Shown here: piece by piece, positions 23,993 through 33,641 of the stretch | Numbering within the stretch: the first letter of the stretch is position 1 | How the letters are laid out: every line of letters starts with the position of its first letter | Assembly: GCF_001429295.1 (NCBI RefSeq) | Contig: NZ_LMJL01000012.1 | Location: 716,629-780,628, forward strand | DNA length: 64,000 nt | From: Flavobacterium sp. Root935 | GTDB taxonomy: Bacteria > Bacteroidota > Bacteroidia > Flavobacteriales > Flavobacteriaceae | Direction of reading: 5' to 3' | Made by a program: the position numbers and the translations under genes | Notes under the pieces: model-generated | What the model saw: the letters and a program-made list of their open reading frames with translations, nothing else | Database searches by the model: none | What the model was told of the DNA's origin: nothing

Positions 23993-26737
23993 TTACAGAC
24001 TTAATAAAAACTTTGACAGGTTTTCTTCTTGAGTCAGATTTAATTTCTTTCTTAGACGATATCTATGCAATTCTACACCTCTAAAAGAGATATTCATCAT
24101 TGGTGCAATTTCCTTGGATGAGAGGTTCATTTTGAGATAAACACAAAGCTTAATATCTTTTGGAGTTAAGTGTGGATATTTTTTAGAAAGATTTATAATA
24201 AACTCGTTATGGATTTGATTTAAATTCGTTTCAAATGTTTCCCATTCGTGCTTATTAACCTCATTAATTTTAATAGCTTTTTTGATTTCACTTTTGAGTT
24301 TGCTAAAATCTTTTTCTTTGTCTAGAATTTCTTGAATTTTATCAATCATTTCCGTTTGTTTGGCAATTGACAAAGATTTACCAGCCACTTCAGAAGATTT
24401 TGTTTGAAGTTCAAGTTCTAAAATATGCTTTTCGTATTCCTGCAAGTTGAGTTCGTTTTCTTTCTTCAATTCCATCTCGAGAATTTCTCGTTGATGTTTT
24501 AGTTCTTCTGCCTGCAATTTTAACTTTTGCATGTAGCGAAGCTTATTCCATTTATAATAAAAAAACAAAACCGCACTAACAACAAGCAAGTAAAGAAGAA
24601 TCATCCAAAAAGAAAAATACCAGGGTTCTGCTACTTTAAACTTATAAAACGAAACCTTATCATAAGTTGATCCATCGTGCTTAAAAATTTCTACCGCATG
24701 ATAACCGCTGTTTAAATTGTTTAAAACAATCGATCCATCAGAAATAGGTATATATTCTTTTTCTTTATCGAGTTTGTAAAACAGGTTTGGTTTGCTTGCT
24801 CCATAAATTCCAGAGATTACATTAATTTTTAATTCTGTATTGAATTTAATTTTTGATTCGTTCGGAATTAAAGCATCATCACTAAAAGCTTCAATTTCTA
24901 CTTTTGAATTTTGTTTGTTTTCATATTCGAGTTTAAGAGAAATAAATCCGTCATCAAGATTGAATAGATAATAATTGTCATTCTTAAATATTCTTAAATT
25001 TTCATTTATCAGTTTTCCTTTATAATATTTCTCCTGAATAATATTCCAGATAAATTTATTTCCTTCCGCGTAAATGTGATATAAAATTCCATTTTGCAAA
25101 ACCATAAAATGATCTTCATCTATAGAAACAACATCTGTAACATTTTTAAAACTGGCATTGAATAATTCGTTTTCTTCTAATTTATTGGAAATAGAATTGT
25201 AAGTATACCAAGAGTTATTAATGAGAAAAAGTATTTCTTTTCTAAATTCAAAAATCTTGATTCCGAAATCATTTTTTATTTTGCTTTGCTGCGTAACATT
25301 TTCGACTTTCAGCGTTTTATAATTGTCATCTAATAAAACACGATACAAACCTCGATAATTATCAGCAGCCCAAATTTCATTCTTTTTATTCTGCGCTACA
25401 TATTTTATAGGTTTTGCAAGGTCTTTAATAATTTTGTAATGAGAAAGATCTGAAGGATTATCATACACTAAAATACCGCTGTAAGTCGATTGAAAATATG
25501 TATTGTTAATACTGCTTTTGGACATATTCCAACCGCCGCTAACTCCGTTTATTTTTTTTAAAACATTATTTTCATATGAAAAAGTTCCATCGTTATGTCC
25601 AATAATGTATTTTCCGTCTATAAGAGAAATATTCCATCCCTGCCCCTGCGTGTTGGGCATCATATTGAATTTTCCAGAACTATATTCGAAAATACCGTGA
25701 TTTGAAGCAATTAGATAACCTTTATTAATTGTTGCCACAGCATAAACAGATCCTAAGATTCCTGAATTATCATAAAAGAAAGAGATCGGCGAGTTAACTT
25801 CAACATGAGCAATTCCATTGTCTAAACCCAGCCATAAGTCATTTTCTTTATCAAAACCTAGACTTAAAACCGAGTTGTTCATTAAAACATTATCACGCTC
25901 AATATTTTTATACGTATTGGTTTTTAAATCCAAAATAATAATTCCTCGATTTCCCGTTCCAATAACTAATTTTTCTCCTTTTATAAATTTTGCCACATTA
26001 ATCGTAGCCGATTTTAAAGTTTCATTTATCGGATTATCCCAGCTTCTTAATCCATTATCATCCGCCACAAAAACACCTCTTTTCTGCGTAAATATGTAGG
26101 TTTTATTTTGATACTTTTCTATGGCATGAACAACGGTTTTCTTTAAAACATTCCAGCCTTTTGGATTGGAAATATACTTATCGTTCATTCTAAAAATTCC
26201 ATCCTTAACAGAAGCTACGTACAAATTTTTATCTACAGCAAAACAATACGAGATAAGAAAAGGAAATTTAATTTTCTTAATCGCTTTTCCATCATAAATA
26301 AAAACATCATTGAAGGATTGAAAATAAAGCGAACCATTGAATCTAAAGATTTTCCAAATTTCTTCGTTATCTTTTTCATCAAATAATCTCAGATTTTTAG
26401 TGATCGAAACATAATGCATTGTTCCGTCTTTTCTATACCAATAACCAAATTCTTTATAAGAACCTGAATAGATTTTGTCGCCTTCTATTAAAATAGATCG
26501 AATAATAGTTTTGTTCGGAAGGGTATATTTTTCCCATTTCACTCCGTCATAACGAAGTAAATAATGGTTGTTTGCAAAATACATAGCATCATCGTTTCCT
26601 TGCGCCACATTCCAAATTTGATTATCTCCTTGATAATCAGACTTACTGTAATTTTCGACAAAAGGAAGTAATTCTTGGGCTTGAAGTTGTAAAGCGATGA
26701 AAAAGAAGAAAACTGATTTAAAAAGTATCGATTTCAA
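23993..26737 (-). CDS. Membrane-spanning sensor-regulator with propeller and LuxR-type HTH
   Basis: This is a 914-residue single-chain regulator. It has a signal peptide, a large periplasmic region with propeller-type repeats (about 30-600) and a Y_Y_Y-like Ig domain (about 640-710), one membrane helix (about 712-735, WMILLYLLVVSAVLFFYY), a coiled coil (about 740-850) and a C-terminal LuxR-type HTH (from about 850: LTPKDIKLCVYLKMNLSSKEIAPMMNIS...VELHRYRLRKKL). It lacks the histidine-kinase and receiver domains of hybrid two-component systems, so it resembles the SusR layout: ligand sensed outside, DNA bound inside. Its place just upstream of susC suggests control of PUL 1. Confidence 0.85.
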   Translation of the reverse strand: MKSILFKSVFFFFIALQLQAQELLPFVENYSKSDYQGDNQIWNVAQGNDDAMYFANNHYLLRYDGVKWEKYTLPNKTIIRSILIEGDKIYSGSYKEFGYWYRKDGTMHYVSITKNLRLFDEKDNEEIWKIFRFNGSLYFQSFNDVFIYDGKAIKKIKFPFLISYCFAVDKNLYVASVKDGIFRMNDKYISNPKGWNVLKKTVVHAIEKYQNKTYIFTQKRGVFVADDNGLRSWDNPINETLKSATINVAKFIKGEKLVIGTGNRGIIILDLKTNTYKNIERDNVLMNNSVLSLGFDKENDLWLGLDNGIAHVEVNSPISFFYDNSGILGSVYAVATINKGYLIASNHGIFEYSSGKFNMMPNTQGQGWNISLIDGKYIIGHNDGTFSYENNVLKKINGVSGGWNMSKSSINNTYFQSTYSGILVYDNPSDLSHYKIIKDLAKPIKYVAQNKKNEIWAADNYRGLYRVLLDDNYKTLKVENVTQQSKIKNDFGIKIFEFRKEILFLINNSWYTYNSISNKLEENELFNASFKNVTDVVSIDEDHFMVLQNGILYHIYAEGNKFIWNIIQEKYYKGKLINENLRIFKNDNYYLFNLDDGFISLKLEYENKQNSKVEIEAFSDDALIPNESKIKFNTELKINVISGIYGASKPNLFYKLDKEKEYIPISDGSIVLNNLNSGYHAVEIFKHDGSTYDKVSFYKFKVAEPWYFSFWMILLYLLVVSAVLFFYYKWNKLRYMQKLKLQAEELKHQREILEMELKKENELNLQEYEKHILELELQTKSSEVAGKSLSIAKQTEMIDKIQEILDKEKDFSKLKSEIKKAIKINEVNKHEWETFETNLNQIHNEFIINLSKKYPHLTPKDIKLCVYLKMNLSSKEIAPMMNISFRGVELHRYRLRKKLNLTQEENLSKFLLSL

Positions 26738-26787
26738 GATATTCAGATTTTATTTCAAAGATACTGACAAAAATTTAATTTATAAAT

Positions 26788-26818
26788 GCAAAAAGCTTCT
26801 CTATTGAGAAGCTCTTTT
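26788..26818 (-). terminator. Terminator after ackA
   Basis: On the minus strand, AGCTTCTC pairs with GAGAAGCT around a short loop and runs into TTTTT. Confidence 0.75.
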
Positions 26819-26836
26819 ATTATTTGATTTTGTTTT

Positions 26837-28021
26837 TTAATTCTCTAGTAACTGATAAACCTGATTTGCAATTTCATATTCTTCATCTGTTGGAACAACC
26901 AAAACTTTTACAGTTGAATCTGCTGTATTGATTTCTCTCAATTCTTTAGAACGAATTTGATTTTTTGCTGCGTCAATTTGAATCCCGAAGTAATCCATAT
27001 CTGTACAGATTAGATTGCGCATAAATGAAGAATTTTCGCCAATTCCGGCAGTAAAAACAATAGCATCCAATCCGTTTAAAGCTGCGGCGTAAGCACCAAT
27101 TGTTTTTCTAATTCTGTAGGCATTCATTAATAAAGCCAATTCACAGTCTTTATTTCCTCCCTCTGCTTTTGATTCAATATCCCTTAAATCGCTGTAGCCC
27201 GTTAAACCCAGCATTCCGCTTTGTTTCAACAGAATCGAATTTACCTCATCTGGTGTATAACCCAAACTTTTAACCATATAAAAAATAACGGACTGATCTA
27301 TATCACCGGCGCGCGTTCCCATAATTAAGCCATTTGATGGCGAAAATCCCATCGTGGTATCGATACTTTTTCCGTCTTTTACAGCGGTCATACTACAGCC
27401 ATTTCCTAAGTGAATGGTAACTATCTTAGAATTCTTATCTAAATAACTGATCGCTTTTTCTGAAACATATTTATGACTTGTTCCATGAAAGCCATACACA
27501 CGGACTTTATGTTCTGTCAAAAGGAAATTTGGAATAGCATATTTGTGTGCCTCAACTGGAATTGTCTGATGGAAAGCTGTGTCAAAAACTGCCACTTGTT
27601 TAGCATCTGCAAAAATTTCTTCTGCAACATTAATTCCAACTAAATGTGCAGGATTGTGAAGCGGAGCTAATTCAGAAAGTTCTTTAATTTTCTCTTTAAC
27701 TTCATCTGTTATAATTGTTGTGTCAGAGAAATAACTTCCGCCGTGAACTACTCTATGTCCAACTGCCGCAATTTCGGATGTCGTTTTGATTACGCCGGTT
27801 TCAGAATCCAAAAGTAAATCTGCAACCTTTTGTAATCCTACTTTATGCGTTGGAATCGGCAATATTTCTTCATACGAATTTGAAGCCGTTTTAAAGGTAA
27901 TATTTGAAGTTTCTAAACCAATTCGATCAATCATACCACTGCAAATTACTTCATTTGTCGGCATGACCATTAATTGATATTTAATTGAAGAACTACCTGA
28001 ATTTATAATTAATATTTTCAT
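26837..28021 (-). CDS. ackA: Acetate kinase
   Basis: AckA makes ATP and acetate from acetyl phosphate, or the reverse, in the cytoplasm. The 394-residue sequence has all ASKHA-type signatures: ILIINSGSSSIKYQL at the N terminus, VGHRVVHGG, VFDTAFHQTIP, YGFHGTSHKYV, IVTIHLGNGCSMTAVKDGKS, MGTRAGDIDQSV and VFTAGIGENS. The length is normal. It follows pta by 102 bases of low-complexity T-rich sequence on the same strand, and the two genes form the classic acetate-overflow/assimilation unit. Confidence 0.97.
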   Translation of the reverse strand: MKILIINSGSSSIKYQLMVMPTNEVICSGMIDRIGLETSNITFKTASNSYEEILPIPTHKVGLQKVADLLLDSETGVIKTTSEIAAVGHRVVHGGSYFSDTTIITDEVKEKIKELSELAPLHNPAHLVGINVAEEIFADAKQVAVFDTAFHQTIPVEAHKYAIPNFLLTEHKVRVYGFHGTSHKYVSEKAISYLDKNSKIVTIHLGNGCSMTAVKDGKSIDTTMGFSPSNGLIMGTRAGDIDQSVIFYMVKSLGYTPDEVNSILLKQSGMLGLTGYSDLRDIESKAEGGNKDCELALLMNAYRIRKTIGAYAAALNGLDAIVFTAGIGENSSFMRNLICTDMDYFGIQIDAAKNQIRSKELREINTADSTVKVLVVPTDEEYEIANQVYQLLEN

Positions 28022-28123
28022 TCTTTTTAAGTTGCTAAGTTTCCAAGAAGCTAAGTTTCTAAGGTTTTTAGTTTTAAGTATATTATTTAATTTTTAATTC
28101 TCAATTTTTAATTTTTAATTGAT

Positions 28124-30217
28124 TTACATTCCCTGCGCTTGAATAGCCGTAATTACAACTGTATTGATAATATCATCTACCGTACAGCCACGGCTCAAGT
28201 CATTTACAGGTTTATTTAAACCTTGTAACATTGGACCAATTGCTAAAGCTCCGGTTTCTCTTTGAACAGCTTTATAAGTATTATTTCCTGTATTTAAATC
28301 TGGGAAAATAAGCACACTTGCCTGCCCTGCTACTTCTGAGTCTGGCATTTTGCTTTTCCCAACACTTAAATCAACTGCTGCGTCATATTGAATTGGTCCT
28401 TCAATTTTTAAATCAGGGCGTTTTTGTTTTACAATTTCAGTTGCAGTTCTTACTTTTTCTACTTCATCTCCTTTTCCTGAAGATCCAGAAGAATACGAAA
28501 GCATTGCAATTTTTGGTTCAATTCCGAAAGCGGCACTTGATTCTGCTGATGAAATCGCTATTTCTGCCAATTGTTCTGCTGTTGGATTCGGATTAATGGC
28601 ACAATCTCCAAACACCGAAACTCGGTCTTCTAAGCACATAAAAAACACAGAAGAAACTACAGATGAATTTGGTTTAGTTTTAATGAATTGAAGTGCTGGA
28701 AGTATAGTATGCTGTGTTGTGTGAGCCGCACCAGAAACCATTCCGTCTGCGTGGCCTTTATACACCATCATCGTTCCGAAATATGAAACATCTTCCATTA
28801 AATCCCTTGCCATTGTGATACTTACATTTTTAGCTTTTCTAAGCTCGTAATAGGTATTAGCGTAATCTTCGTAAAATTCAGATTCTATAGGATTGATAAT
28901 GTTTACTTTTGAAAAATCCAGAGAAATACCAAGTTCTGTTACCTTACTTTCAATTTGTTTTTTATCACCAATAATCGAAATATCAACCACATCCATATCT
29001 AGTAATCTTGATGCTGCAGTAATAATTCTATCATCATTTCCTTCTGGCAGTACAATATGTTTTCGATGCTGCTTGGCTCTTTTAACCATGTTGTATTGAA
29101 ACATTTTTGGCGTCATGCCTTCTGCTTCAAAAGTGATTAATCTTTCTGATAAAGCCTCGTTATCAACGTATTTCTCGAAGGTTGTAATTGAAGTTTCAAT
29201 TTTATGCGTGTTATTGGCATAAATTTCAGATTTAATCGAACCTATTTTATTGGTAATATGATAAGTACCTCCATCGACAGCAATGATCGGAACAATTGCC
29301 GAAAGTCCTTCAATAAGCTTTAAAATACTTTCTTCCGGAACAATATTTCCAGTTAGAATAATTCCTGATATCGTTGGATAATTAGCCGATTCATTTGCTT
29401 GTAAAGCGCCTAAAATAATATCCGAACGATCTCCAGGAGTAATCACCAGAGCATTATCATTAAGATGAACCAAATAATTATGAAGCTGCATGGCACCAAC
29501 GCTAAAATGGCCAATTTCATTATTAAGATAATTTTCTCCAAACAAAACTTTAGCATGCAATTCGTTTACAATTTCCTGCATTGTCGGATTGTTCAAGCTT
29601 GAAATTAAAGGAATTGTATTTACGAGAACATTCGAGGGTAAACTCTTCTGCAGACTTTTGGTAACCAATTCTATATTTTCAGGCTGTACTTTATTAGCAA
29701 ATACTGATAAAACCTCAACCTCTTTTATTTTAAAGGAATCATAAACCAAATACAAACTATCAACCAGTTCTTCTAAAGTCTTTCCAACTCCTGAGCCAAT
29801 AATTATTGTTGGAATTCCGAGATTTTTCGCAATTAAAACATTCAAATCTAATTCGATAGAAGTTCCTTCTCCGGTAAAGCTTGTTCCTTCAACTAAAACA
29901 AAATCAAATCGTTCTTCCAGCTTTTTGTATTTTTCGATTATTAAATCTAATACCTCTCCTATTTTTCCTTTATTCTTCTTTTTGATGAGTTTGCTTTTCG
30001 TGATGGCAAATGCATCTTCAAACTGAATATCGAGGTTAAAATACGACAAAACAGTTTCGATATGATTATCTACTTCTCCATCAACAAAATCTTCGATTAT
30101 AGGTCTAAAATAACCTACTTTAGCTGTCTTCCCAATCAAAATACTCATTAAACCGAGCGTAATGATCGATTTACCACTATTCTGATCACTTGTCGCTATA
30201 TATATTGCTTTACTCAT
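28124..30217 (-). CDS. pta: Phosphate acetyltransferase
   Basis: Pta converts acetyl-CoA and phosphate to acetyl phosphate. This is the long, three-domain form of 697 residues: an N-terminal BioD-like P-loop domain (IATSDQNSGKSIITLGL, about 1-210), a DRTGG domain (about 215-330) and the catalytic PTA domain (about 370-690) with VLPEGNDDRIITAASRLL, GMVSGAAHTTQHTILPALQFI, FADCAINPNPT-like FGDCAINPNPTAEQLAEIA and MLSYSSGSSGKGDEV. The N-terminal domain is typically regulatory. It is followed by ackA. Confidence 0.97.
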   Translation of the reverse strand: MSKAIYIATSDQNSGKSIITLGLMSILIGKTAKVGYFRPIIEDFVDGEVDNHIETVLSYFNLDIQFEDAFAITKSKLIKKKNKGKIGEVLDLIIEKYKKLEERFDFVLVEGTSFTGEGTSIELDLNVLIAKNLGIPTIIIGSGVGKTLEELVDSLYLVYDSFKIKEVEVLSVFANKVQPENIELVTKSLQKSLPSNVLVNTIPLISSLNNPTMQEIVNELHAKVLFGENYLNNEIGHFSVGAMQLHNYLVHLNDNALVITPGDRSDIILGALQANESANYPTISGIILTGNIVPEESILKLIEGLSAIVPIIAVDGGTYHITNKIGSIKSEIYANNTHKIETSITTFEKYVDNEALSERLITFEAEGMTPKMFQYNMVKRAKQHRKHIVLPEGNDDRIITAASRLLDMDVVDISIIGDKKQIESKVTELGISLDFSKVNIINPIESEFYEDYANTYYELRKAKNVSITMARDLMEDVSYFGTMMVYKGHADGMVSGAAHTTQHTILPALQFIKTKPNSSVVSSVFFMCLEDRVSVFGDCAINPNPTAEQLAEIAISSAESSAAFGIEPKIAMLSYSSGSSGKGDEVEKVRTATEIVKQKRPDLKIEGPIQYDAAVDLSVGKSKMPDSEVAGQASVLIFPDLNTGNNTYKAVQRETGALAIGPMLQGLNKPVNDLSRGCTVDDIINTVVITAIQAQGM

Positions 30218-30243
30218 GATTTATTTATATTTATTCTAAATAA

Positions 30244-30251
30244 CAAATTTA
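30244..30251 (-). promoter_or_regulatory. -7 promoter element of pta-ackA
   Basis: On the minus strand TAAATTTG matches TAnnTTTG, 26 bases before the pta start codon. Confidence 0.45.
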
Positions 30252-30284
30252 ATACAATTCAAATTGTTTTAGCCCTAACAAACG

Positions 30285-31358
30285 TTAAAACCAGCGTCTT
30301 TTTTTGAAATAGAAAATTAAGGCTATTACCAGTAAAAACATGACTCCCATAACTACGAAGTAACCATTTTGAGTTTTAAGTTCTGGCATGTTTTCAAAGT
30401 TCATTCCATACACTCCCACAATGAAAGTGAGCGGAATAAATATGGCCGAAATAATAGTCAGAGTTTTCATAATTTCGTTCATTTTTCGGCTTTGTTCCGA
30501 GAAATAAAAATTAGAAGCACTTTCTAATGCGCTCATATCAGATTCAATTTGTTCTAAAAGCTCTAAACTTTTTTGGTGAAGCCTGATAAAGAAATTAAAC
30601 GTTTCTTTCTGAATAAGGCCGTTATTTTCATCATCATCTTTAATTGTTTTAAGATAATACAAAGAATCTCGAAGCGGTACAATTGACCGCTTTAAAAAAT
30701 TAAAGTTATCTCTATGATTTTCGATTTTTTCCAGAATAACCGGATCGGCGCCTTTTTTGGTTAGATTGATTAATTCCTCAATTTTTTCTTCTTCATCTTC
30801 AATTGTAATGTAAAAGTTTTCCATTACGGCATCTAAAAGCAAATACAAAAGATAATCTACTTTTTTAGTTCTAACGATTCCCGCATGTGTGCGAAGGCGT
30901 TCGCGGATATGCGTAAAGAAATCACTCCTTTTTTCTTGAAAAGAAATCAGAATTCCATCTTTTAGAATAAAACTAATTTGTTCGACACTTAGATTATCTG
31001 AATATTCAGAAGGCAGAAGCGACTTTATATTAAAAAATAAAACATTCTGCTGTTCTTCTAACTTGGTTCTTTTAGTAGTGTTTAAAATATCAGCAAGAAG
31101 AAAATCATCGATTTTGAAATGTGCTCCAATCGTTTTAATGAGATTAATATCATTTAATCCGTGAACATTGAGCCAGTTATTTTTGGTATAATCAAAACAA
31201 GAGTTCAAAGCCTGAACGGTAAATTTATCATATTCTACAACATCAATATCATCATAAACAAAAAGTTGCATTTCGGTTTCATGCTCTTTATGCGATCCTG
31301 TATACTCTAATGTAATATGCTGCAGCTTGCGGCCTTTCTTGTATTTAATCTTTCTCAT
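30285..31358 (-). CDS. corA: CorA-type magnesium/cobalt transporter
   Basis: This is a 357-residue inner-membrane divalent-cation channel of the CorA family. A long cytoplasmic alpha/beta and helical domain (about 1-290) is followed by two membrane helices with the signature YGMNFENMPE between them (GMN at 318-320), which forms the ion-selective pore entrance. The C terminus is basic (KKRRWF), as is usual. It is encoded on the same strand as pta, 67 bases upstream of it. Confidence 0.95.
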   Translation of the reverse strand: MRKIKYKKGRKLQHITLEYTGSHKEHETEMQLFVYDDIDVVEYDKFTVQALNSCFDYTKNNWLNVHGLNDINLIKTIGAHFKIDDFLLADILNTTKRTKLEEQQNVLFFNIKSLLPSEYSDNLSVEQISFILKDGILISFQEKRSDFFTHIRERLRTHAGIVRTKKVDYLLYLLLDAVMENFYITIEDEEEKIEELINLTKKGADPVILEKIENHRDNFNFLKRSIVPLRDSLYYLKTIKDDDENNGLIQKETFNFFIRLHQKSLELLEQIESDMSALESASNFYFSEQSRKMNEIMKTLTIISAIFIPLTFIVGVYGMNFENMPELKTQNGYFVVMGVMFLLVIALIFYFKKRRWF

Positions 31359-31523
31359 TCAAAAAAATTTACAATAGTAATATTACGAAAAAGAATTCGA
31401 AGAAGAAATGACATTTGTCATTTTATAGAAGACCTTGTAAATAAGACATACTGCAGTACGAATCTATTTTAAAACTATAGATTTTTATTTAAAAACAAAC
31501 TGATAGATTTTATTTACAATCAA

Positions 31524-32138
31524 CTATTTATTTGATTGATTCCAAAATCTTAAAGGGTAAGTCCAGTCGTTAGAATAAAAATGAGAAGATAATTTATCTC
31601 TAAAATCAGGTAGAAATATTTTATATATAGAATAATTTTTAACTTTTAATCTATTAGAATATGATAATGCTTCAAGTACTGTTTGCAAATAGTATTTATT
31701 ACCTTTATAGTACTCTTTTAATATGGTTATTAATCCAGTTAAATTTATTGTTTTTTCATTATCATTAACTCTTTTAATAAAATCATCTATCCAATCTTCA
31801 TTTTTTATAATTTGATTCTGATAAGGCAAATTTATCACTAAGTCAGCATACAGATATTCAAGATTGTATCTATCAACCGAACCACCACGAAAGATTTTTA
31901 GAAACAACTGCCAAACTATCTTCTTTTTTGTTAGTTGTGTTGATTTCCATTCCAAAGTACTTAACTTTTCTTTAGTTGCATTTGCTAAATAATGGAATGA
32001 CGAGTACTCAGAGATTGAGCAGTAATTACTTTGCATTGCTCCAGCAATAAAATTTTCATTTAATTGATCCTTTTCTATTTTTTTTAACGAATCATAAATT
32101 TCATTTATAACTTGATTTTTGTTAAGGTTTTCTTCAGT
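31524..32138 (-). pseudogene. Hypothetical gene cut at its 5' end by IS6 element
   Basis: An ATG-initiated frame of 170 residues (from 32036) is open further upstream, without a start codon, right up to the IS end at 32139. The extra in-frame residues (about 34) look like the same helical, Lys/Asn/Glu-rich protein. So the gene probably lost its N-terminus to the insertion. The visible part is cytoplasmic, mostly helical, with tryptophans near the C-terminus (NDWTYPLRFWNQ). It contains no known motif. The 3' end is intact. The missing 5' part is not found on the other side of the IS. Confidence 0.55.
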
Positions 32139-32910
32139 GGTTCTGTCGCAACTGCCATGTAAATCCGCAAGAAATCAGAAACCCGAAAATTATGCAGCCA
32201 ATTTACAAAATGATTTGAACATACTTGTTCCTGGGTTAAGCATTTGATTTTTTCTCAACATGTGTACAACTTCAATTCCTGCCAGGGTTCTTTTGGCAGA
32301 CGCAAAACTTTTAAAACCTAAGCCGATTTGTATCCGCCACTTTATGAAGCGATGGTCTTGTTCAACTATATTGTTGAGATATTTACATTGACGAATCTTT
32401 ATATTCGAAAATGATCGTTTGTTATAAACCCGTATTGCACTGGTGTTAGAGCCGCTTTTGTCTATATTTATTACCGTTGGCCTGCAGTTATTTCTTATCG
32501 CTTTTATTAAAAATGACTGCGCACTCATTCGCTGTCTTCTTCTGGTCAAAAGAAAATCCACCGTATTACCCCATTTATCAACAGCTCGATATAAGTAACA
32601 CCAGACACCTTTTACTTTTATATAGGTTTCATCCATTCGCCAGCTGGCTCCTACACTCTTCTTTCTCTTCTTGAGTTCCGAGTCAAGCAGAGGTGAAAAT
32701 TTAAATACCCAACGTTGAATCGTCGCATGATCAACTACTATTCCACGCATTTTCATTATTTCCTCAACATCCCGGTAACTCAATGTAAATCGCAATTTGA
32801 AATAAACAGCCTGCAGAATAATGGCTTTGGGAAAACAATGACCTTTCGTATTCATAAAATATATTTCGAAGATCTAAAGATAATAGTTATTAAACAGATG
32901 CGACAGAACC
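32139..32910 (-). mobile_element. IS6-family insertion sequence, intact
   Basis: The element is 772 bp, bounded by perfect 12-bp terminal inverted repeats, GGTTCTGTCGCA at 32139-32150 and TGCGACAGAACC at 32899-32910, and holds one transposase gene. Length and ends fit the IS6/IS26 family. The eight bases outside each end (TCTTCAGT and AAAAATTA) differ, so there is no target duplication, which suggests a deletion or rearrangement after insertion. Confidence 0.9.
32190..32855 (-). CDS. IS6-family DDE transposase
   Basis: This full-length 221-residue transposase has an N-terminal HTH-like part (LSYRDVEEIMKMRGIVVDHATIQRW), then the DDE catalytic core: Asp in WRMDETYIKVKG, Asp in VINIDKSGSN and Glu in NNIVEQDHRFIKWR. 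It would catalyse replicative transposition with cointegrate formation. Its frame is uninterrupted, so the element may still be active. Related, broken copies lie at 33642-33932 and 61605-62369. Confidence 0.95.
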   Translation of the reverse strand: MNTKGHCFPKAIILQAVYFKLRFTLSYRDVEEIMKMRGIVVDHATIQRWVFKFSPLLDSELKKRKKSVGASWRMDETYIKVKGVWCYLYRAVDKWGNTVDFLLTRRRQRMSAQSFLIKAIRNNCRPTVINIDKSGSNTSAIRVYNKRSFSNIKIRQCKYLNNIVEQDHRFIKWRIQIGLGFKSFASAKRTLAGIEVVHMLRKNQMLNPGTSMFKSFCKLAA

Positions 32911-32923
32911 AAAAATTATAATA

Positions 32924-33092
32924 AATCCCCAACAGTACATCCAAACCAAATTTACAAAGCCAATGGAAGACAGACAACTACATATAATAAGCCAACTTCT
33001 TCAAATCATCTAAAAAAATGTTGAAATTTGTCCCGTCGAGGTCACAAACAAGCCAAATGGCGCCAATTGAAGATAATTGGCGCCATTTTTTT
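32924..33092 (+). repeat. Diverged ~160-bp repeat, copy A, with terminator-like end
   Basis: Shared stretches with 39383-39546 include AATCCC-AAC, ACATCCAAACCAAATT, AAGCCAA, AAATTTGTC and, at the end, a hairpin built on GGCGCCAATT. The hairpin here is perfect (33059-33068 with 33075-33084) and is followed by seven T. Both copies have the same orientation. The function is unknown; it might be the 3' end of a lost element or gene. Confidence 0.55.
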
Positions 33093-33141
33093 ATAATCTC
33101 ACTTATTTTTATTAGTCTAAAGAGCCAGGCTCCTTAGCAGC

Positions 33142-33215
33142 CTAGCCCCGATAGCAGTGGAAATCCTTTTGTGCCGGTGTTCGGCACAAAAGATTGCAAC
33201 GAATAGCGGGAAAAA
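33142..33215 (+). ncRNA. Dispersed hairpin repeat, possible Flavo-1-type RNA (copy 2)
   Basis: The ends CTAGCCCCGATAG and GAATAGCGGGA match those at 6722-6868. Between them AATCCTTTTGTGCC pairs with GGCACAAAAGATT around a short loop. The inner hairpin sequence differs completely from copy 1, while the flanks are kept, which fits a structured RNA or a palindromic mobile unit. Confidence 0.5.
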
Positions 33216-33300
33216 GCTCCCAAAGAAATATCAAACATAAAAAAACCAGTGATCAGCATCGTAAATTGTAGGCAATAGTGCACGTACCTGGGGATGATCT

Positions 33301-33638
33301 GATCGCTATTTTGTAAATGCAAACCATTATACACAGCAAAATTACGACAAGGATGACCGTAACTCTCAAAACCCCAGCACAGACACAAAAAGCACAGGTC
33401 CAAACAGCAGCCCTTATGACTCGGAGAACCTTAATAAGGAATCCCAAAGCGACCCAAAGACATAACCGAAAAGGACATTGAAAAAGACCATATGGAAAAT
33501 GCCCCTTCAAAGAGGCTTAAAAGTGATACCCAAAAGAGCGATGAGGCTGAAAGCGCAACCTTTGAGACCATAGAACCCGAAAAGGACAATCGCGTAAATA
33601 GGGAATTCGAAATAGAATAGCTTGACCGTGAGGAGCTA
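33301..33638 (+). pseudogene. Frameshifted small acidic protein remnant
   Basis: Reading on the plus strand gives a hydrophilic, Asp/Ser/Lys-rich protein (QQNYDKDDRNSQNPSTD, SENLNKESQSDPK) up to a stop near 33461. One base was probably lost there, because the next frame continues smoothly (DITEKDIEKDHMENAPSK, FETIEPEKDNRVNREFEIE) to a TAG at 33618-33620. That TAG itself interrupts a further matching stretch (LDREELKK) and so looks like a CAG-to-TAG change. No start codon is kept, and the 3' end is joined to an IS6 remnant. Similar short proteins occur in flavobacteria as far as I recall; no function is known. Confidence 0.5.
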
Positions 33639-33641
33639 AAA

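Noticed and set aside
23993..26737. Hybrid two-component system (HTCS) call
   Set aside because: No histidine-kinase, ATPase or receiver motifs are visible between the membrane helix and the HTH.
33134..33510. Two overlapping minus-strand frames of 85-89 codons
   Set aside because: They are antisense to the hairpin repeat and the acidic-protein remnant, whose plus-strand reading is more protein-like.
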